A stretch of DNA of 64,000 nucleotides from Methylobacterium sp. E-045 (GTDB lineage: Bacteria > Pseudomonadota > Alphaproteobacteria > Rhizobiales > Beijerinckiaceae): positions 248,001-312,000 of the forward strand of contig NZ_JAKSYE010000085.1 in the NCBI RefSeq assembly GCF_022829685.1, given 5' to 3'. Positions 11,817 through 20,126 of the stretch are shown in pieces. The notes under the pieces are model-generated. The model did no database searches and was not told where the DNA came from. It saw only the letters and a list, made by a program, of their open reading frames with translations. Position 1 is the stretch's first letter, and each line of letters opens with the position of its first letter. The position numbers were made by a program, and so were the translations under genes.

Positions 11817-11851
11817 GAACGCCGCGCCCGCTTCATTCGGGCGCGGCGTTC
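11817..11851. terminator. Strong GC-rich hairpin terminator (bidirectional)
   Basis: A perfect 14-bp stem (11817-11830 with 11838-11851) and a 7-base loop CTTCATT lie 12 bases after the CoA-transferase stop and 24 bases before the stop of the convergent RTX gene. It can serve both transcripts. No long T-run follows on either strand. Confidence 0.7.
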
Positions 11852-11874
11852 TTGAATCCGGGATAGCCCGAGCG

Positions 11875-12630
11875 CTACAGCACGAAATCCGTGGCGTGCA
11901 GTGCGACGATCCCCTTCAACAGGATCGAGAAATCCGCCTTGCCGTTTCCGTCGACATCGCCGCTGACGATGGTGTTGCTGCCGGAGACCACGGCACGCAA
12001 CTCGCCGGCCTGCTTGCCGAAAGCGTCGTCGCCGATGAAGTGGAAGCCGTCGTTCGTCGCCGTACCGGAGATCGCGTCGATCGCCTTCAGGTGGATCTTG
12101 TCGTGCTGGTCCTGCTTGAAGTCCAAGATGGTGTCGCGCCCCGTGCTCGAGACGGTACTGTCGGCGAGGGTCTTGAAGACGAAGGTGTCGGCCCCGGTCC
12201 CGCCCTTGAGCGTGTCACGGCCGAGCCCGCCGGTGATCGTGTCGTTGCCGCCGAAGCCGTCGATGTAATCATTGAACGTGGAGCCCACCACGGAATCGGC
12301 GCCGCGGAAGATGTCCTTGTTCACGGCCACAGGATCGCCGCTGACGATATAGTCACGGGCCTGCTCGGTCGTAATGTTGAGGCCGCTGAGCTTCGCGGCA
12401 ATCTTGCCGTCGGTGTAGGTCGCGGCGTAGGTTGTGGTGCCGCTATAGGGAAAAGAGTCGGGCGATTTATAAAGAAAGCCAGTGCCCTTGACGATGGAAT
12501 ACTGATTGTCGCCGAAACTGATTTTGTAGCCGGTTGGTGACGTCAGCGTGACCTTCGGGTCTTCGTAGAAAAATTCGTAGAGATCGAACGTCCGCGAATC
12601 CGACGCGACGTATTCAACTACTGCAACCAT
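11875..12630 (-). CDS. RTX-type calcium-binding secreted protein
   Basis: A 251-aa protein with a short block of RTX nonapeptide-type repeats (GFGGNDTITGG, GLGRDTLKGG, GTGADTFVF) at about residues 125-155, followed by a serralysin-type C-terminal region (RDTILDFKQDQHDKIHL, then a DVDGNGKADF calcium loop). Such proteins bind calcium outside the cell and leave by a type I secretion system using a C-terminal signal; the end ATDFVL fits that. The N-terminal 110 residues are not recognised. ATG 12630 is preceded by GGGGGG. Base composition is less GC-rich than the neighbours, and no type I exporter genes are nearby. Confidence 0.8.
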   Translation of the reverse strand: MVAVVEYVASDSRTFDLYEFFYEDPKVTLTSPTGYKISFGDNQYSIVKGTGFLYKSPDSFPYSGTTTYAATYTDGKIAAKLSGLNITTEQARDYIVSGDPVAVNKDIFRGADSVVGSTFNDYIDGFGGNDTITGGLGRDTLKGGTGADTFVFKTLADSTVSSTGRDTILDFKQDQHDKIHLKAIDAISGTATNDGFHFIGDDAFGKQAGELRAVVSGSNTIVSGDVDGNGKADFSILLKGIVALHATDFVL

Positions 12631-12913
12631 GGTCTGATGCCCCCCCGTGAAACCTGCGACAGGACGTCTTGCGGCCCGTTCGAGGGGCCTCGAAGGCGAT
12701 CGCAGGCCTGGACTGTAATGGGCAGCCTGCGTTTCCTCAAATAGAAAACACGGACGGATCGCCCTAAATCCAATCGCCAAGGGCGAGGAAGCTTATCCGG
12801 CTCCGGGCATGACAGAAATCGGAGTGTGGGGACGTTGCAACTCCTGTCTTCGATCCGGCTGCTGTATCGGTGCGGCGGCACCGAACATTGTCCAGCCCCT
12901 GGCACCTGCGCCG

Positions 12914-14230
12914 TTACTGCTCCGGCGTCGGCACGCCGATACCGACATAGTGGAAGCCGTGGCGGACCACGTCCTCGCCCCGGTAGACGTTGCGCAGATC
13001 CACCACCACCCGCGCCGCCATGCTCTCGGCAAGGAGCGCCCAGTCGAGGGCGCGGAAGGCGTTCCATTCGGTGACGATGACGAGGGCGTCGGCCCCTTCC
13101 GCGCAGGTATAGGGGTCGTCGGCATAGGCGATGTCCGGCATCAGCGCGCGGGCGCCCTCCATCCCCTCCGGGTCATGGGCACGGATGCGGGCGCCGGCAT
13201 CCTGCAGGCCGGCGACGATGGACAGGGACGGCGCGTCGCGCATGTCGTCGGTGTTCGGCTTGAAGGTGAGGCCCAGCAGCGCGATGGTCTTGCCACGCAC
13301 CGAGCCGCCGCAGGCGGAGACGATCTTGCGCGCCATGGCCCGCTTGCGCTGGTCGTTGACCGCGACCACCGCCTCCACCAGCCGGATCGGCGTGCCGCAA
13401 TCCTGTGCGGTCTTCACCAGCGCCAGGGTATCCTTGGGGAAGCACGAGCCGCCATAGCCCGGCCCCGCATGCAGGAACTTCGAGCCGATGCGGTTGTCGA
13501 GGCCGATGCCGCGGGCGACCTCCTGGACGTTGGCGCCGACCTGCTCGCAGAGGTCGGCGATCTCGTTGATGAAGGTGATCTTGGTGGCGAGGAACGCATT
13601 GGCGGCGTATTTCGTCAGCTCCGCCGTGCGCCGGCCGGTGACGAGGATCGGCGCCTGATTGAGATAGAGCGGGCGGTAGACCTCGTTCATGACGCTCGCC
13701 GCGCGGGCGTCGTCGGCCCCGATGACGATGCGGTCCGGCCGCTTGAAATCGCCGATCGCCGCGCCTTCGCGTAGGAATTCCGGGTTCGACACCACGGCGA
13801 AATCGGCGTCGGGCCGGGCCTCGCGGATGATGCGCTCGACCTCGTCGCCGGTGCCGACGGGAACCGTCGATTTCGTCACCACCACGGTGTAGCCGGTGAG
13901 CGCGGCGGCGATGTCGCGGGCCGCCGCATAGACGTAGGAGAGATCGGCGAAGCCGTCGCCCCGGCGGGATGGCGTGCCCACCGCGATGAACACCGTATCG
14001 GCGGCGGCCACCGCGCTCCTCAGGTCGGTGGCGAAGGTCAGGCGGTTCTGGCGGACGTTGTCGGCGACCAGGGTATTGAGGCCCGGCTCGAAGATCGGGA
14101 TACGTCCCTGTTCGAGCGCTTCGATCTTGGCCGGATCGTTGTCGACGCAACAGACCGTGTGGCCGAAATCGGCAAAGCACGCACCGGAGACCAGGCCGAC
14201 ATACCCCGCGCCGATCATCGCGATCTTCAT
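12914..14230 (-). CDS. ugd: UDP-glucose 6-dehydrogenase
   Basis: It oxidises UDP-glucose twice with NAD+ to UDP-glucuronate, a precursor for capsule and exopolysaccharide. The 438-aa protein starts MKIAMIGAGYVGLVSG (Rossmann NAD site), has the KSTVPVGTG segment, and carries catalytic Cys263 in GGSCFPKDT. The C-terminal UDP-binding domain includes LLGLTFKPNTDDMRDAPS. ATG 14230 has GAGGAGAG upstream, and the stop is TAA at 12914. Nothing nearby suggests a polysaccharide operon. Confidence 0.96.
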   Translation of the reverse strand: MKIAMIGAGYVGLVSGACFADFGHTVCCVDNDPAKIEALEQGRIPIFEPGLNTLVADNVRQNRLTFATDLRSAVAAADTVFIAVGTPSRRGDGFADLSYVYAAARDIAAALTGYTVVVTKSTVPVGTGDEVERIIREARPDADFAVVSNPEFLREGAAIGDFKRPDRIVIGADDARAASVMNEVYRPLYLNQAPILVTGRRTAELTKYAANAFLATKITFINEIADLCEQVGANVQEVARGIGLDNRIGSKFLHAGPGYGGSCFPKDTLALVKTAQDCGTPIRLVEAVVAVNDQRKRAMARKIVSACGGSVRGKTIALLGLTFKPNTDDMRDAPSLSIVAGLQDAGARIRAHDPEGMEGARALMPDIAYADDPYTCAEGADALVIVTEWNAFRALDWALLAESMAARVVVDLRNVYRGEDVVRHGFHYVGIGVPTPEQ

Positions 14231-14492
14231 CAGGCTCTCTCCTCGGCCGCCTCGATGGGGCGTCTCGACCAACCGTCTCTCGCCGCCGGCGGTGACAGAT
14301 CCATGACGGATCAAGACGATGGCGGATCGCCGTGTCGGCCGGCCCCGATGCCTCCACCACCGCCGGGCGGATCGGTGGACCGGGGCTGTATAGCAGCCCC
14401 TTGCGGATGACAAACGAGAGGCGGCGGCGGTCTCGATTTCGGGCGTGTGCGTCACGGAGCGTCGCGCCCGTCGCCGTGATACGATCCGGGCC

Positions 14493-15590
14493 ATGATCCT
14501 TCGCCTCATCCCGCCGGCCGCCACCCGGAAACGCGTCCCGTCCCGTGCCATGCAGGCGCTCGTGGCGGTCGCGATCACCCTGGCGGGCCTCGCCGCCGTG
14601 GGGGAGACGGCTTTTGCCCGCCCCTTCGTCGATGCGGCCGGGCGAACGGTGGAGGTGCCCGAGCGCGCGAAGCGCGTCCTCGCTGCCGGGCCGCCGGCCT
14701 CGGTCCTGCTCTACACCCTGGCGTCCGAGACCATGATCGGCTGGGTCCGGGCTCCCTCCCCCGACGAGGCCGCGTTCCTGACGCCGGAGACGCGCGGCCT
14801 GCCCGCCTATGGCCGCCTCACCGGAAAGGGCAACACCGCCAATGTGGAGGCCGTGCTCACCCTGAAGCCGGATCTCATCATCGACGTGGGCAGCACGGCG
14901 CCAACCTATGTCTCCCTCGCCGACCGGGTGCAGGCGCAGACGGGCATTCCCTACATTCTCCTCGACGGCGCCATCGACCGGACGGGCGAGACCTACGCCA
15001 AGCTCGGCGAACTCATCGGCACGCCGGAGCGGGCCGGGGACCTCGCCGCCCATGCGGAGGGGATGATCGCCGAGGTGAAGGGCCGGATCGCCTCGCTCCC
15101 CGCCGACCGGCGGCCGCGCGTCTATTACGCCCGCGGGCCGCGCGGATTGGAAACGGGGGTCTCCGGCTCGATCACGACCGAGATCCTCGACAGGGCCGGC
15201 GCCCGTAACGTCGCCGAGGGCGGGGGCGCCGCCGGCCTCACCACGGTGTCTCCGGAACAGGTCCTGGCCTGGAACCCCGACGCCATCGTCACCCTCGACC
15301 CCGCCTTCCGGCGGGGCATATCCACCGATCCGCTCTGGAGCGCCCTCGGCGCCGTGCGCGCCGGACGGGTCTACCAAACGCCGCGCCTGCCCTTCGGCTG
15401 GTTCGACTCGCCTCCGGGGATCAACCGCCTGCTCGGCCTGCGCTGGCTCGCCGGCCTGCTCCATCCCGACCTGTTTCCGGAACCGATCGATGCGATCGCG
15501 CGCGATTTCTACAAGCGCTTCTACCATGTGGACCTCGACGCGTCGCAGCTGGACACCCTGCTGAAGGATGCCGGGACGGCCCGGCCGTGA
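14493..15590 (+). CDS. ABC transporter substrate-binding protein (iron chelate/B12 type)
   Basis: A 365-aa periplasmic binding protein of the TroA/BtuF/FhuD-like fold, starting with a signal peptide (hydrophobic VAVAITLAGLAAVG, cleavage near AFA-RP). The DAAGRTVEVPERAKRVLAAGP segment is typical of Fe3+-siderophore or cobalamin binding proteins. Its TGA stop overlaps the GTG start of the permease (GTGA), so the two are translationally coupled. The ligand is not decided. ATG 14493 fits the signal peptide; an upstream in-frame start at 14445 is less likely. Confidence 0.88.
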   Translation: MILRLIPPAATRKRVPSRAMQALVAVAITLAGLAAVGETAFARPFVDAAGRTVEVPERAKRVLAAGPPASVLLYTLASETMIGWVRAPSPDEAAFLTPETRGLPAYGRLTGKGNTANVEAVLTLKPDLIIDVGSTAPTYVSLADRVQAQTGIPYILLDGAIDRTGETYAKLGELIGTPERAGDLAAHAEGMIAEVKGRIASLPADRRPRVYYARGPRGLETGVSGSITTEILDRAGARNVAEGGGAAGLTTVSPEQVLAWNPDAIVTLDPAFRRGISTDPLWSALGAVRAGRVYQTPRLPFGWFDSPPGINRLLGLRWLAGLLHPDLFPEPIDAIARDFYKRFYHVDLDASQLDTLLKDAGTARP

Positions 15591-16615
15591 CACCCTCCTC
15601 CACCGCCGCCCGCCTCGCGCTGCGGGGAGGGCTTCCGCTCCTCGCGCTGGGGCTGCTCGTCCTCGTCTCCCTGGCGACGGGCAAGTACGCCGTGCCCGTC
15701 GTCGACGTGGCACGCATCCTCTGGGCGAAGCTCGTCGGCTCGACGTCCTCCCTCGATCCGACCGCGCAGATCGTGGTGCTGCAGGTGCGCCTGCCGCGGG
15801 TGGCGGCGAGCCTCGTCGTCGGCGCGGCCCTCGCCGCGGCGGGCTCGACCTACCAGGGCCTGTTCCGCAATCCCCTCGTCTCGCCCGACATTCTTGGGGT
15901 CTCGGCGGGGGCGAGCCTCGGCGCAGTGCTCGGCATCTTTCTCTCCCTCCCCGTGGGTGCGATCCAGCTCCTCGCCTTCGCGGGGGGATTGCTCGCCGTC
16001 GGCGCGGTCTACGCGGTGGGCCTCGCGGTGCGGCGGCACGATCCGGTGCTGACCCTCGTGCTCGCCGGCGTCGCCATCGGGGCGGTGCTCGGCTCCGCGA
16101 TCTCGCTGCTGAAGGTGCTGGCCGACCCCTACAACCAGCTGCCCGCCATCACCTACTGGCTCCTCGGCAGCCTCGCCTCCGTCACCCTCGGCGATGTCGG
16201 GGCGATCCTCCCGGCGATGGTGCTCGGCCTGCTGCCCCTCATCCTGTTCGCCTGGCGGATGAACCTGATGAGTCTCGGCGAGGAGGAGGCGCGGGCGCTG
16301 GGCGTCGAGACGCGCCTGCTGCGCCCCCTCTTCATCGCCGCCGCCACCCTGGTGACCGCCGCCGCCGTCTCCGTCACCGGCGTGATCGGCTGGATCGGCC
16401 TCATCATCCCGCATGTAGCCCGGCTGATCGTCGGGCCCGATTTCCGCCGCCTGCTGCCGGCCTCGCTCCTGATGGGGGCGGGCTACCTCCTGGCGGTGGA
16501 TCTCGTCGCCCGCACCGTGGCGCCGATCGAGGTGCCGCTGGGCATCCTCACCGCGCTCATTGGCGCGCCGTTCTTCCTCTGGCTCCTGGCCACCGCCAGG
16601 CGGGGCTGGGCGTGA
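15587..16615 (+). CDS. FecCD-family ABC permease
   Basis: A 342-aa inner-membrane permease of the iron-siderophore/B12 importer family. It has a series of hydrophobic segments, the family signature LPRVAASLVVGAALAAAGSTYQG around residues 60-82, and GWIGLIIPHVARL with the cytoplasmic coupling region. The start is GTG overlapping the upstream stop, and its own stop overlaps the GTG of the ATPase gene, so the three genes form one operon. Confidence 0.93.
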   Translation: MTPSSTAARLALRGGLPLLALGLLVLVSLATGKYAVPVVDVARILWAKLVGSTSSLDPTAQIVVLQVRLPRVAASLVVGAALAAAGSTYQGLFRNPLVSPDILGVSAGASLGAVLGIFLSLPVGAIQLLAFAGGLLAVGAVYAVGLAVRRHDPVLTLVLAGVAIGAVLGSAISLLKVLADPYNQLPAITYWLLGSLASVTLGDVGAILPAMVLGLLPLILFAWRMNLMSLGEEEARALGVETRLLRPLFIAAATLVTAAAVSVTGVIGWIGLIIPHVARLIVGPDFRRLLPASLLMGAGYLLAVDLVARTVAPIEVPLGILTALIGAPFFLWLLATARRGWA

Positions 16616-17385
16616 GTCTGGCCGTCCACGACCTCGCCTTCGGCTACGGCGCCAAGTCCGTCGGCGCGGGCATCGGCTTCAGCGTGAGCGCCGGGGAGGT
16701 GCTGGGCCTGCTCGGGCCGAATGGCGGCGGCAAGACCACCCTGTTCAAGACCCTCCTCGGCCTGCTCCCGGCCAAGGCCGGGCGGATCACCCTCGACGGC
16801 GAGGATGTGACGACGTGGTCGCGGGCGCGGTTCGCGCGCAGCGTCGCCTATGTGCCCCAGGCCCATGCCGCCTTCTTCCCCTTCCGCGTGCAGGACGTGG
16901 TGCTGATGGGCCGGGCGAGCCGGCTCGGCGCCTTCGCCGCCCCCGGCAGGGCGGACGAGGCGATCGCCCTCGAGGCCCTCGCCACCCTGGGCATCCGGCA
17001 TCTCTCCGAGCGGAGCTACACCGAGATCAGCGGAGGCGAGCGCCAGCTCGTCCTCATTGCCCGGGCGCTGGCGGGGGAGCCGCGCTTCCTCGTCATGGAC
17101 GAGCCGACGGCGAGCCTCGATTTCGGCAACCAGGCTCGCGTCCTCGACCAGGTGCGGCGTCTGAAGGAACGGGGCATGGGCATCGTGCTCTCGACCCACG
17201 ACCCCGACCACGCCTTCCTCTGCGATACGGTCGCGCTCCTGCATGAGGGCCGTCTCCTGGCGCTGGGCAGGCCGGAGGAGGCGGTCACGCCGAAGACCCT
17301 GCGCCTCCTCTACGGCGTCGACGTCGCTATCGTGCTCCTGCCCGGCAGCGGGCGCTTCGTCTGCACGCCGATCCTGCCCCGCTGA
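16612..17385 (+). CDS. ABC transporter ATP-binding protein (iron chelate/B12 type)
   Basis: A 257-aa ATPase powering the importer encoded by the two preceding genes. Walker A is GPNGGGKTT (about residues 34-42), the Q-loop is VPQAH, the signature is SGGERQ, and Walker B is FLVMDEPTA followed by the STHDPDHA switch His. The GTG start at 16612 lies inside the permease stop. No TonB-dependent receptor gene lies in the window, so the outer-membrane partner must be elsewhere. Confidence 0.94.
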   Translation: MSLAVHDLAFGYGAKSVGAGIGFSVSAGEVLGLLGPNGGGKTTLFKTLLGLLPAKAGRITLDGEDVTTWSRARFARSVAYVPQAHAAFFPFRVQDVVLMGRASRLGAFAAPGRADEAIALEALATLGIRHLSERSYTEISGGERQLVLIARALAGEPRFLVMDEPTASLDFGNQARVLDQVRRLKERGMGIVLSTHDPDHAFLCDTVALLHEGRLLALGRPEEAVTPKTLRLLYGVDVAIVLLPGSGRFVCTPILPR

Positions 17386-17451
17386 GGCGGCACGCCGGCC
17401 CCGCCCGCGCGTTGCCGTGCCGACATGCGTCAAGGATGGGACTGACACAGG

Positions 17452-17772
17452 ATGCCAGCGCTGGAGACCCCCGACGGCCGCTACATCGTCGTCAGGGGAC
17501 GACTGTGGCGGCGCACCGATCCGAACCTGAGCGACGAGGCGCGGGAGCACCTCGTCAAGGCGCTGATGGATGCCCGGCGCGCGGTGAAGCAGGCCAAGCG
17601 CGGGGAAAACGAGGCCGCCATGAAACAAGCTCGCGCGGCGGTCGACGCCGCCAAGCACGGGCTGGGCGAACGCGGCCCCGTCTGGTGGACGGACGGAGCC
17701 CCCGACCAGAACCGCCGCATGGTCGCGAACACGACCTATGCCGAGTGGTATGCGGGGCTGGAAGCGACGTGA
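17452..17772 (+). CDS. Conserved hypothetical protein, 106 aa
   Basis: A small soluble protein starting METxDGRYIVVRGRLWRR-like (here MPALETPDGRYIVVRGRLW) with a Lys/Ala-rich central helix and a conserved-looking end, ERGPVWWTDGAPDQNRRMV and TYAEWYAGL. I recall similar proteins in many Hyphomicrobiales, always without known function. It lies 66 bases after the ABC ATPase gene and may be co-transcribed, but nothing links it to transport. Confidence 0.75.
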   Translation: MPALETPDGRYIVVRGRLWRRTDPNLSDEAREHLVKALMDARRAVKQAKRGENEAAMKQARAAVDAAKHGLGERGPVWWTDGAPDQNRRMVANTTYAEWYAGLEAT

Positions 17773-17815
17773 GCCGATACCCGACCATTCCGGCGTGGTA
17801 TCGGAAGACGGACCG

Positions 17816-18991
17816 TCAGCGCGAGAGCAACCGCGCGCTGACGGTGCCGACACCCAGGATCACCAGAGCGCAGAGGGCGAGTGCGGTGAACTGGCCGAGG
17901 CCCTGGAGGGCGACGCCGAGGATGGCGACGCCCAAAGCCTGGCCGCAGAAGAACGAGAAGGCGTGGAGGGAGACGGCGGAGGCGCGCGCCGTCGGCGCCA
18001 CCTCGGTCACCTGCACCTGAAAGGTGTTGTGGAGCATGTAGAAGCCGAGGCCCAACGCCACCAGGGCCGCACCATCCACCTGCCAGCTTGCCGCGCTGCC
18101 GATGACGAGCAGGGCGCCGGCGCAGATCGCTCCTCCGCCGATCAGCATCCGCGGCATCCCGAGGAAACGCAGGAGCACGGCGACGAAGGCCGAGTAGAGA
18201 AGCCCCCCGGCGGCAAAGCCCGCCAGGGCAAGTCCGGCTTCGCGGGGACCGCCCTCCCCGCGCGCCTCGATGAGCGGTGCGAGATGGGGGAAGATGCCGA
18301 AGACCGCGATCGCCTCGATGAACACGGCGGCAAACAGCACCCGCGCACGGGGAATGGCGACGATGGTGCGGTAGCGCGTCACCGCCTCGCCGAGCGCGAA
18401 GCGCTTGGGTGCCGCGCCGGCCGCCCATTCGAAGCCGAGGATCGCCGCCGCGCAGCCGAGCGCCGCGATGGCCGCCGTGATGGCGAAGACGCCCTTCCAA
18501 CCGACATCGGCCTCGATCAGACCGGCGAAGGTCGAGCCGGACAATTGCCCGAGGATGACGGCGACGAGGAAGCGGCCGATGGCGACCTGACGGCGCTCGA
18601 GCGGAATCCTGTCGCCCATGAGGGCGAGGGCCAGGGGAATGACGCCGCCCGCCGCCGCCCCCGCCAATATGCGCAGCCCGAACAGCACGGTGAGATCCCC
18701 CGAGAGCGCGCAGCCGGCGAGCGCCAGGGTGAGGATGCCGAGGCAGACGGCGATGACCCGCTCCTTGCCAAGGGAATCCCCCACCGGCCCGAGGATCGGC
18801 TGGATCAGCGCATAGGGCAGCGCGAAGGCCGTCGACAGCAGGGCGACCGTATGCGGATCGCTGCGCAGGTCGCGGGCGAGGACGCCAACGAGGGGCTCGA
18901 TGGCGCGCCCGGCGAATGTGCTGGCAAAGCCCGCCACGGCCAGGATCACGATCAGGCGCGTGGTCGAGAAGGCCGTCGGCGCAGCGGTCAT
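17816..18991 (-). CDS. MFS transporter
   Basis: A 391-aa major facilitator with about 12 hydrophobic segments. The conserved loop between segments 2 and 3 is GPVGDSLGKERVI, and a RIPLERRQVAIGR loop lies between halves of the N domain. It resembles the drug/sugar-efflux (AraJ-like) subgroup. The substrate is unknown. GAGGGTGTGA precedes ATG 18991. It converges with the iron-type ABC operon; a role as metabolite or siderophore exporter is only a guess. Confidence 0.85.
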   Translation of the reverse strand: MTAAPTAFSTTRLIVILAVAGFASTFAGRAIEPLVGVLARDLRSDPHTVALLSTAFALPYALIQPILGPVGDSLGKERVIAVCLGILTLALAGCALSGDLTVLFGLRILAGAAAGGVIPLALALMGDRIPLERRQVAIGRFLVAVILGQLSGSTFAGLIEADVGWKGVFAITAAIAALGCAAAILGFEWAAGAAPKRFALGEAVTRYRTIVAIPRARVLFAAVFIEAIAVFGIFPHLAPLIEARGEGGPREAGLALAGFAAGGLLYSAFVAVLLRFLGMPRMLIGGGAICAGALLVIGSAASWQVDGAALVALGLGFYMLHNTFQVQVTEVAPTARASAVSLHAFSFFCGQALGVAILGVALQGLGQFTALALCALVILGVGTVSARLLSR

Positions 18992-19144
18992 TCACACCCT
19001 CGAAGCGGGGACGATCCGGTCGGCCCTCGCACGAGCGTCCGCAGTGGTGTTTTTCATAAGCCGGTCACGACGGCAACGCGCGATGCGCTGGTCCACCCGG
19101 CGCCCCGGGGAAAGCAGCGGGCAACCCCCGATCCGCGCCGGGGA

Positions 19145-20065
19145 TCAGGCCTTCGCCACCAGGGCATCGGCGAGATCGACGATCCGATCGCGCCAGGCGA
19201 GGGGCCGAAGCCAGCGTTCGGGAATCGCCGAAGCGCCATGGAGGGCGCCCGCGAGCTGGCCGGTGACGGCACCGACCGTATCGGCGTCCTCGCCCAGATT
19301 GACGGCCAGGATCAGTGCATCCTCGAAGGTTTCGGTGCTGCCGACCGCCCAGAGGGCCGCCTCGAGCGTGTGGATGACGTAGCCGGACGACCGGATCCCG
19401 GCCCGTGTCTTGCCGCGCCAGGAGCCGCGGGCGATCGCCTCGACGGCCGATCGGCCGGGGCCGCTCCCGGCGCGTGGCCGCAGAATGTCCGCCTCGCCGA
19501 GAATGGCTTGGCGGAGCAGCTGGATGAAATAGGCGCAGGCCTCGACGGCCTCCTGCGCGCCGTGCGTGGTCCGGCTCTGCGCCGCGGCGATCCGTTCGGC
19601 CTCGCCGGGATCGTGCAGGGTGGCGAGGGCGACAGGAGCGAGGCGCATCAGCGAGCCGTTGCCGGCGGTGTCCGGATCGGTGGAGCCGGACTCGGCTCGG
19701 CCGGTCTCGACGAACCGGGCCAGGGCGTCCCGCGTCGTCAGGCCGATATCGAAACAGGCGCCGGTGCAGGAATAGGCGCCCTGCTGCCACCACGCGACGA
19801 AACGGCTGGCGAGGTCGTGGGGATCGAAAGGCCCTGCCTGAAGCAGGCTCTCGGCAAGCGCCAGAGCCATGCTGGTATCGTCGGTCCATTGACCGGGCTG
19901 GAGATCGAACGGGCCGCCGCCGGTCATCTCGGTATGATGGGGGAGAGTATCCCGGCGGCTGAACTCCAGGGTGGTGCCGAGGGCGTCGCCGATCGCAAGG
20001 CCGAGGAAAGCGCCACGGGCGCGGTCGCGGATAGCGGGGGAGTGCGTCGGATCGGGCAGGGTCAC
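19145..20065 (-). CDS. ADP-ribosylglycohydrolase family protein
   Basis: A 306-aa DraG/ARH-type hydrolase that removes ADP-ribose from proteins or small molecules using two Mg ions. The markers are RARGAFLGLAIGDALG, the metal ligands in WTDDTSMAL (Thr61-Asp62-Asp63), NGSLMRLAP, and the C-terminal NLGEDADTVGAVTGQLAGA. I chose GTG 20065 because AAGGAG lies 9 bases upstream; an upstream ATG at 20143 would overlap the previous gene and adds a non-family tail. It follows the carrier-protein operon by 61 bases and may be its last gene. No ADP-ribosyltransferase is nearby. Confidence 0.88.
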   Translation of the reverse strand: MTLPDPTHSPAIRDRARGAFLGLAIGDALGTTLEFSRRDTLPHHTEMTGGGPFDLQPGQWTDDTSMALALAESLLQAGPFDPHDLASRFVAWWQQGAYSCTGACFDIGLTTRDALARFVETGRAESGSTDPDTAGNGSLMRLAPVALATLHDPGEAERIAAAQSRTTHGAQEAVEACAYFIQLLRQAILGEADILRPRAGSGPGRSAVEAIARGSWRGKTRAGIRSSGYVIHTLEAALWAVGSTETFEDALILAVNLGEDADTVGAVTGQLAGALHGASAIPERWLRPLAWRDRIVDLADALVAKA

Positions 20066-20126
20066 GCTGAGGCTCCTTCGGCTCCGGCACTCATACCCGG
20101 CGCGCAGGCGCGCGGCGATATGGGCT

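Noticed and set aside
14231..14492. Cobalamin or other riboswitch before the ABC importer
   Set aside because: I looked for the conserved B12-box type sequence and stem layout and did not find them.
13173..15713. An 846-aa minus-strand frame across ugd and the ABC binding-protein gene
   Set aside because: It lies in other frames of, or antisense to, two well-supported genes; Arg/Pro/Gly-rich composition typical of GC-rich shadow frames.
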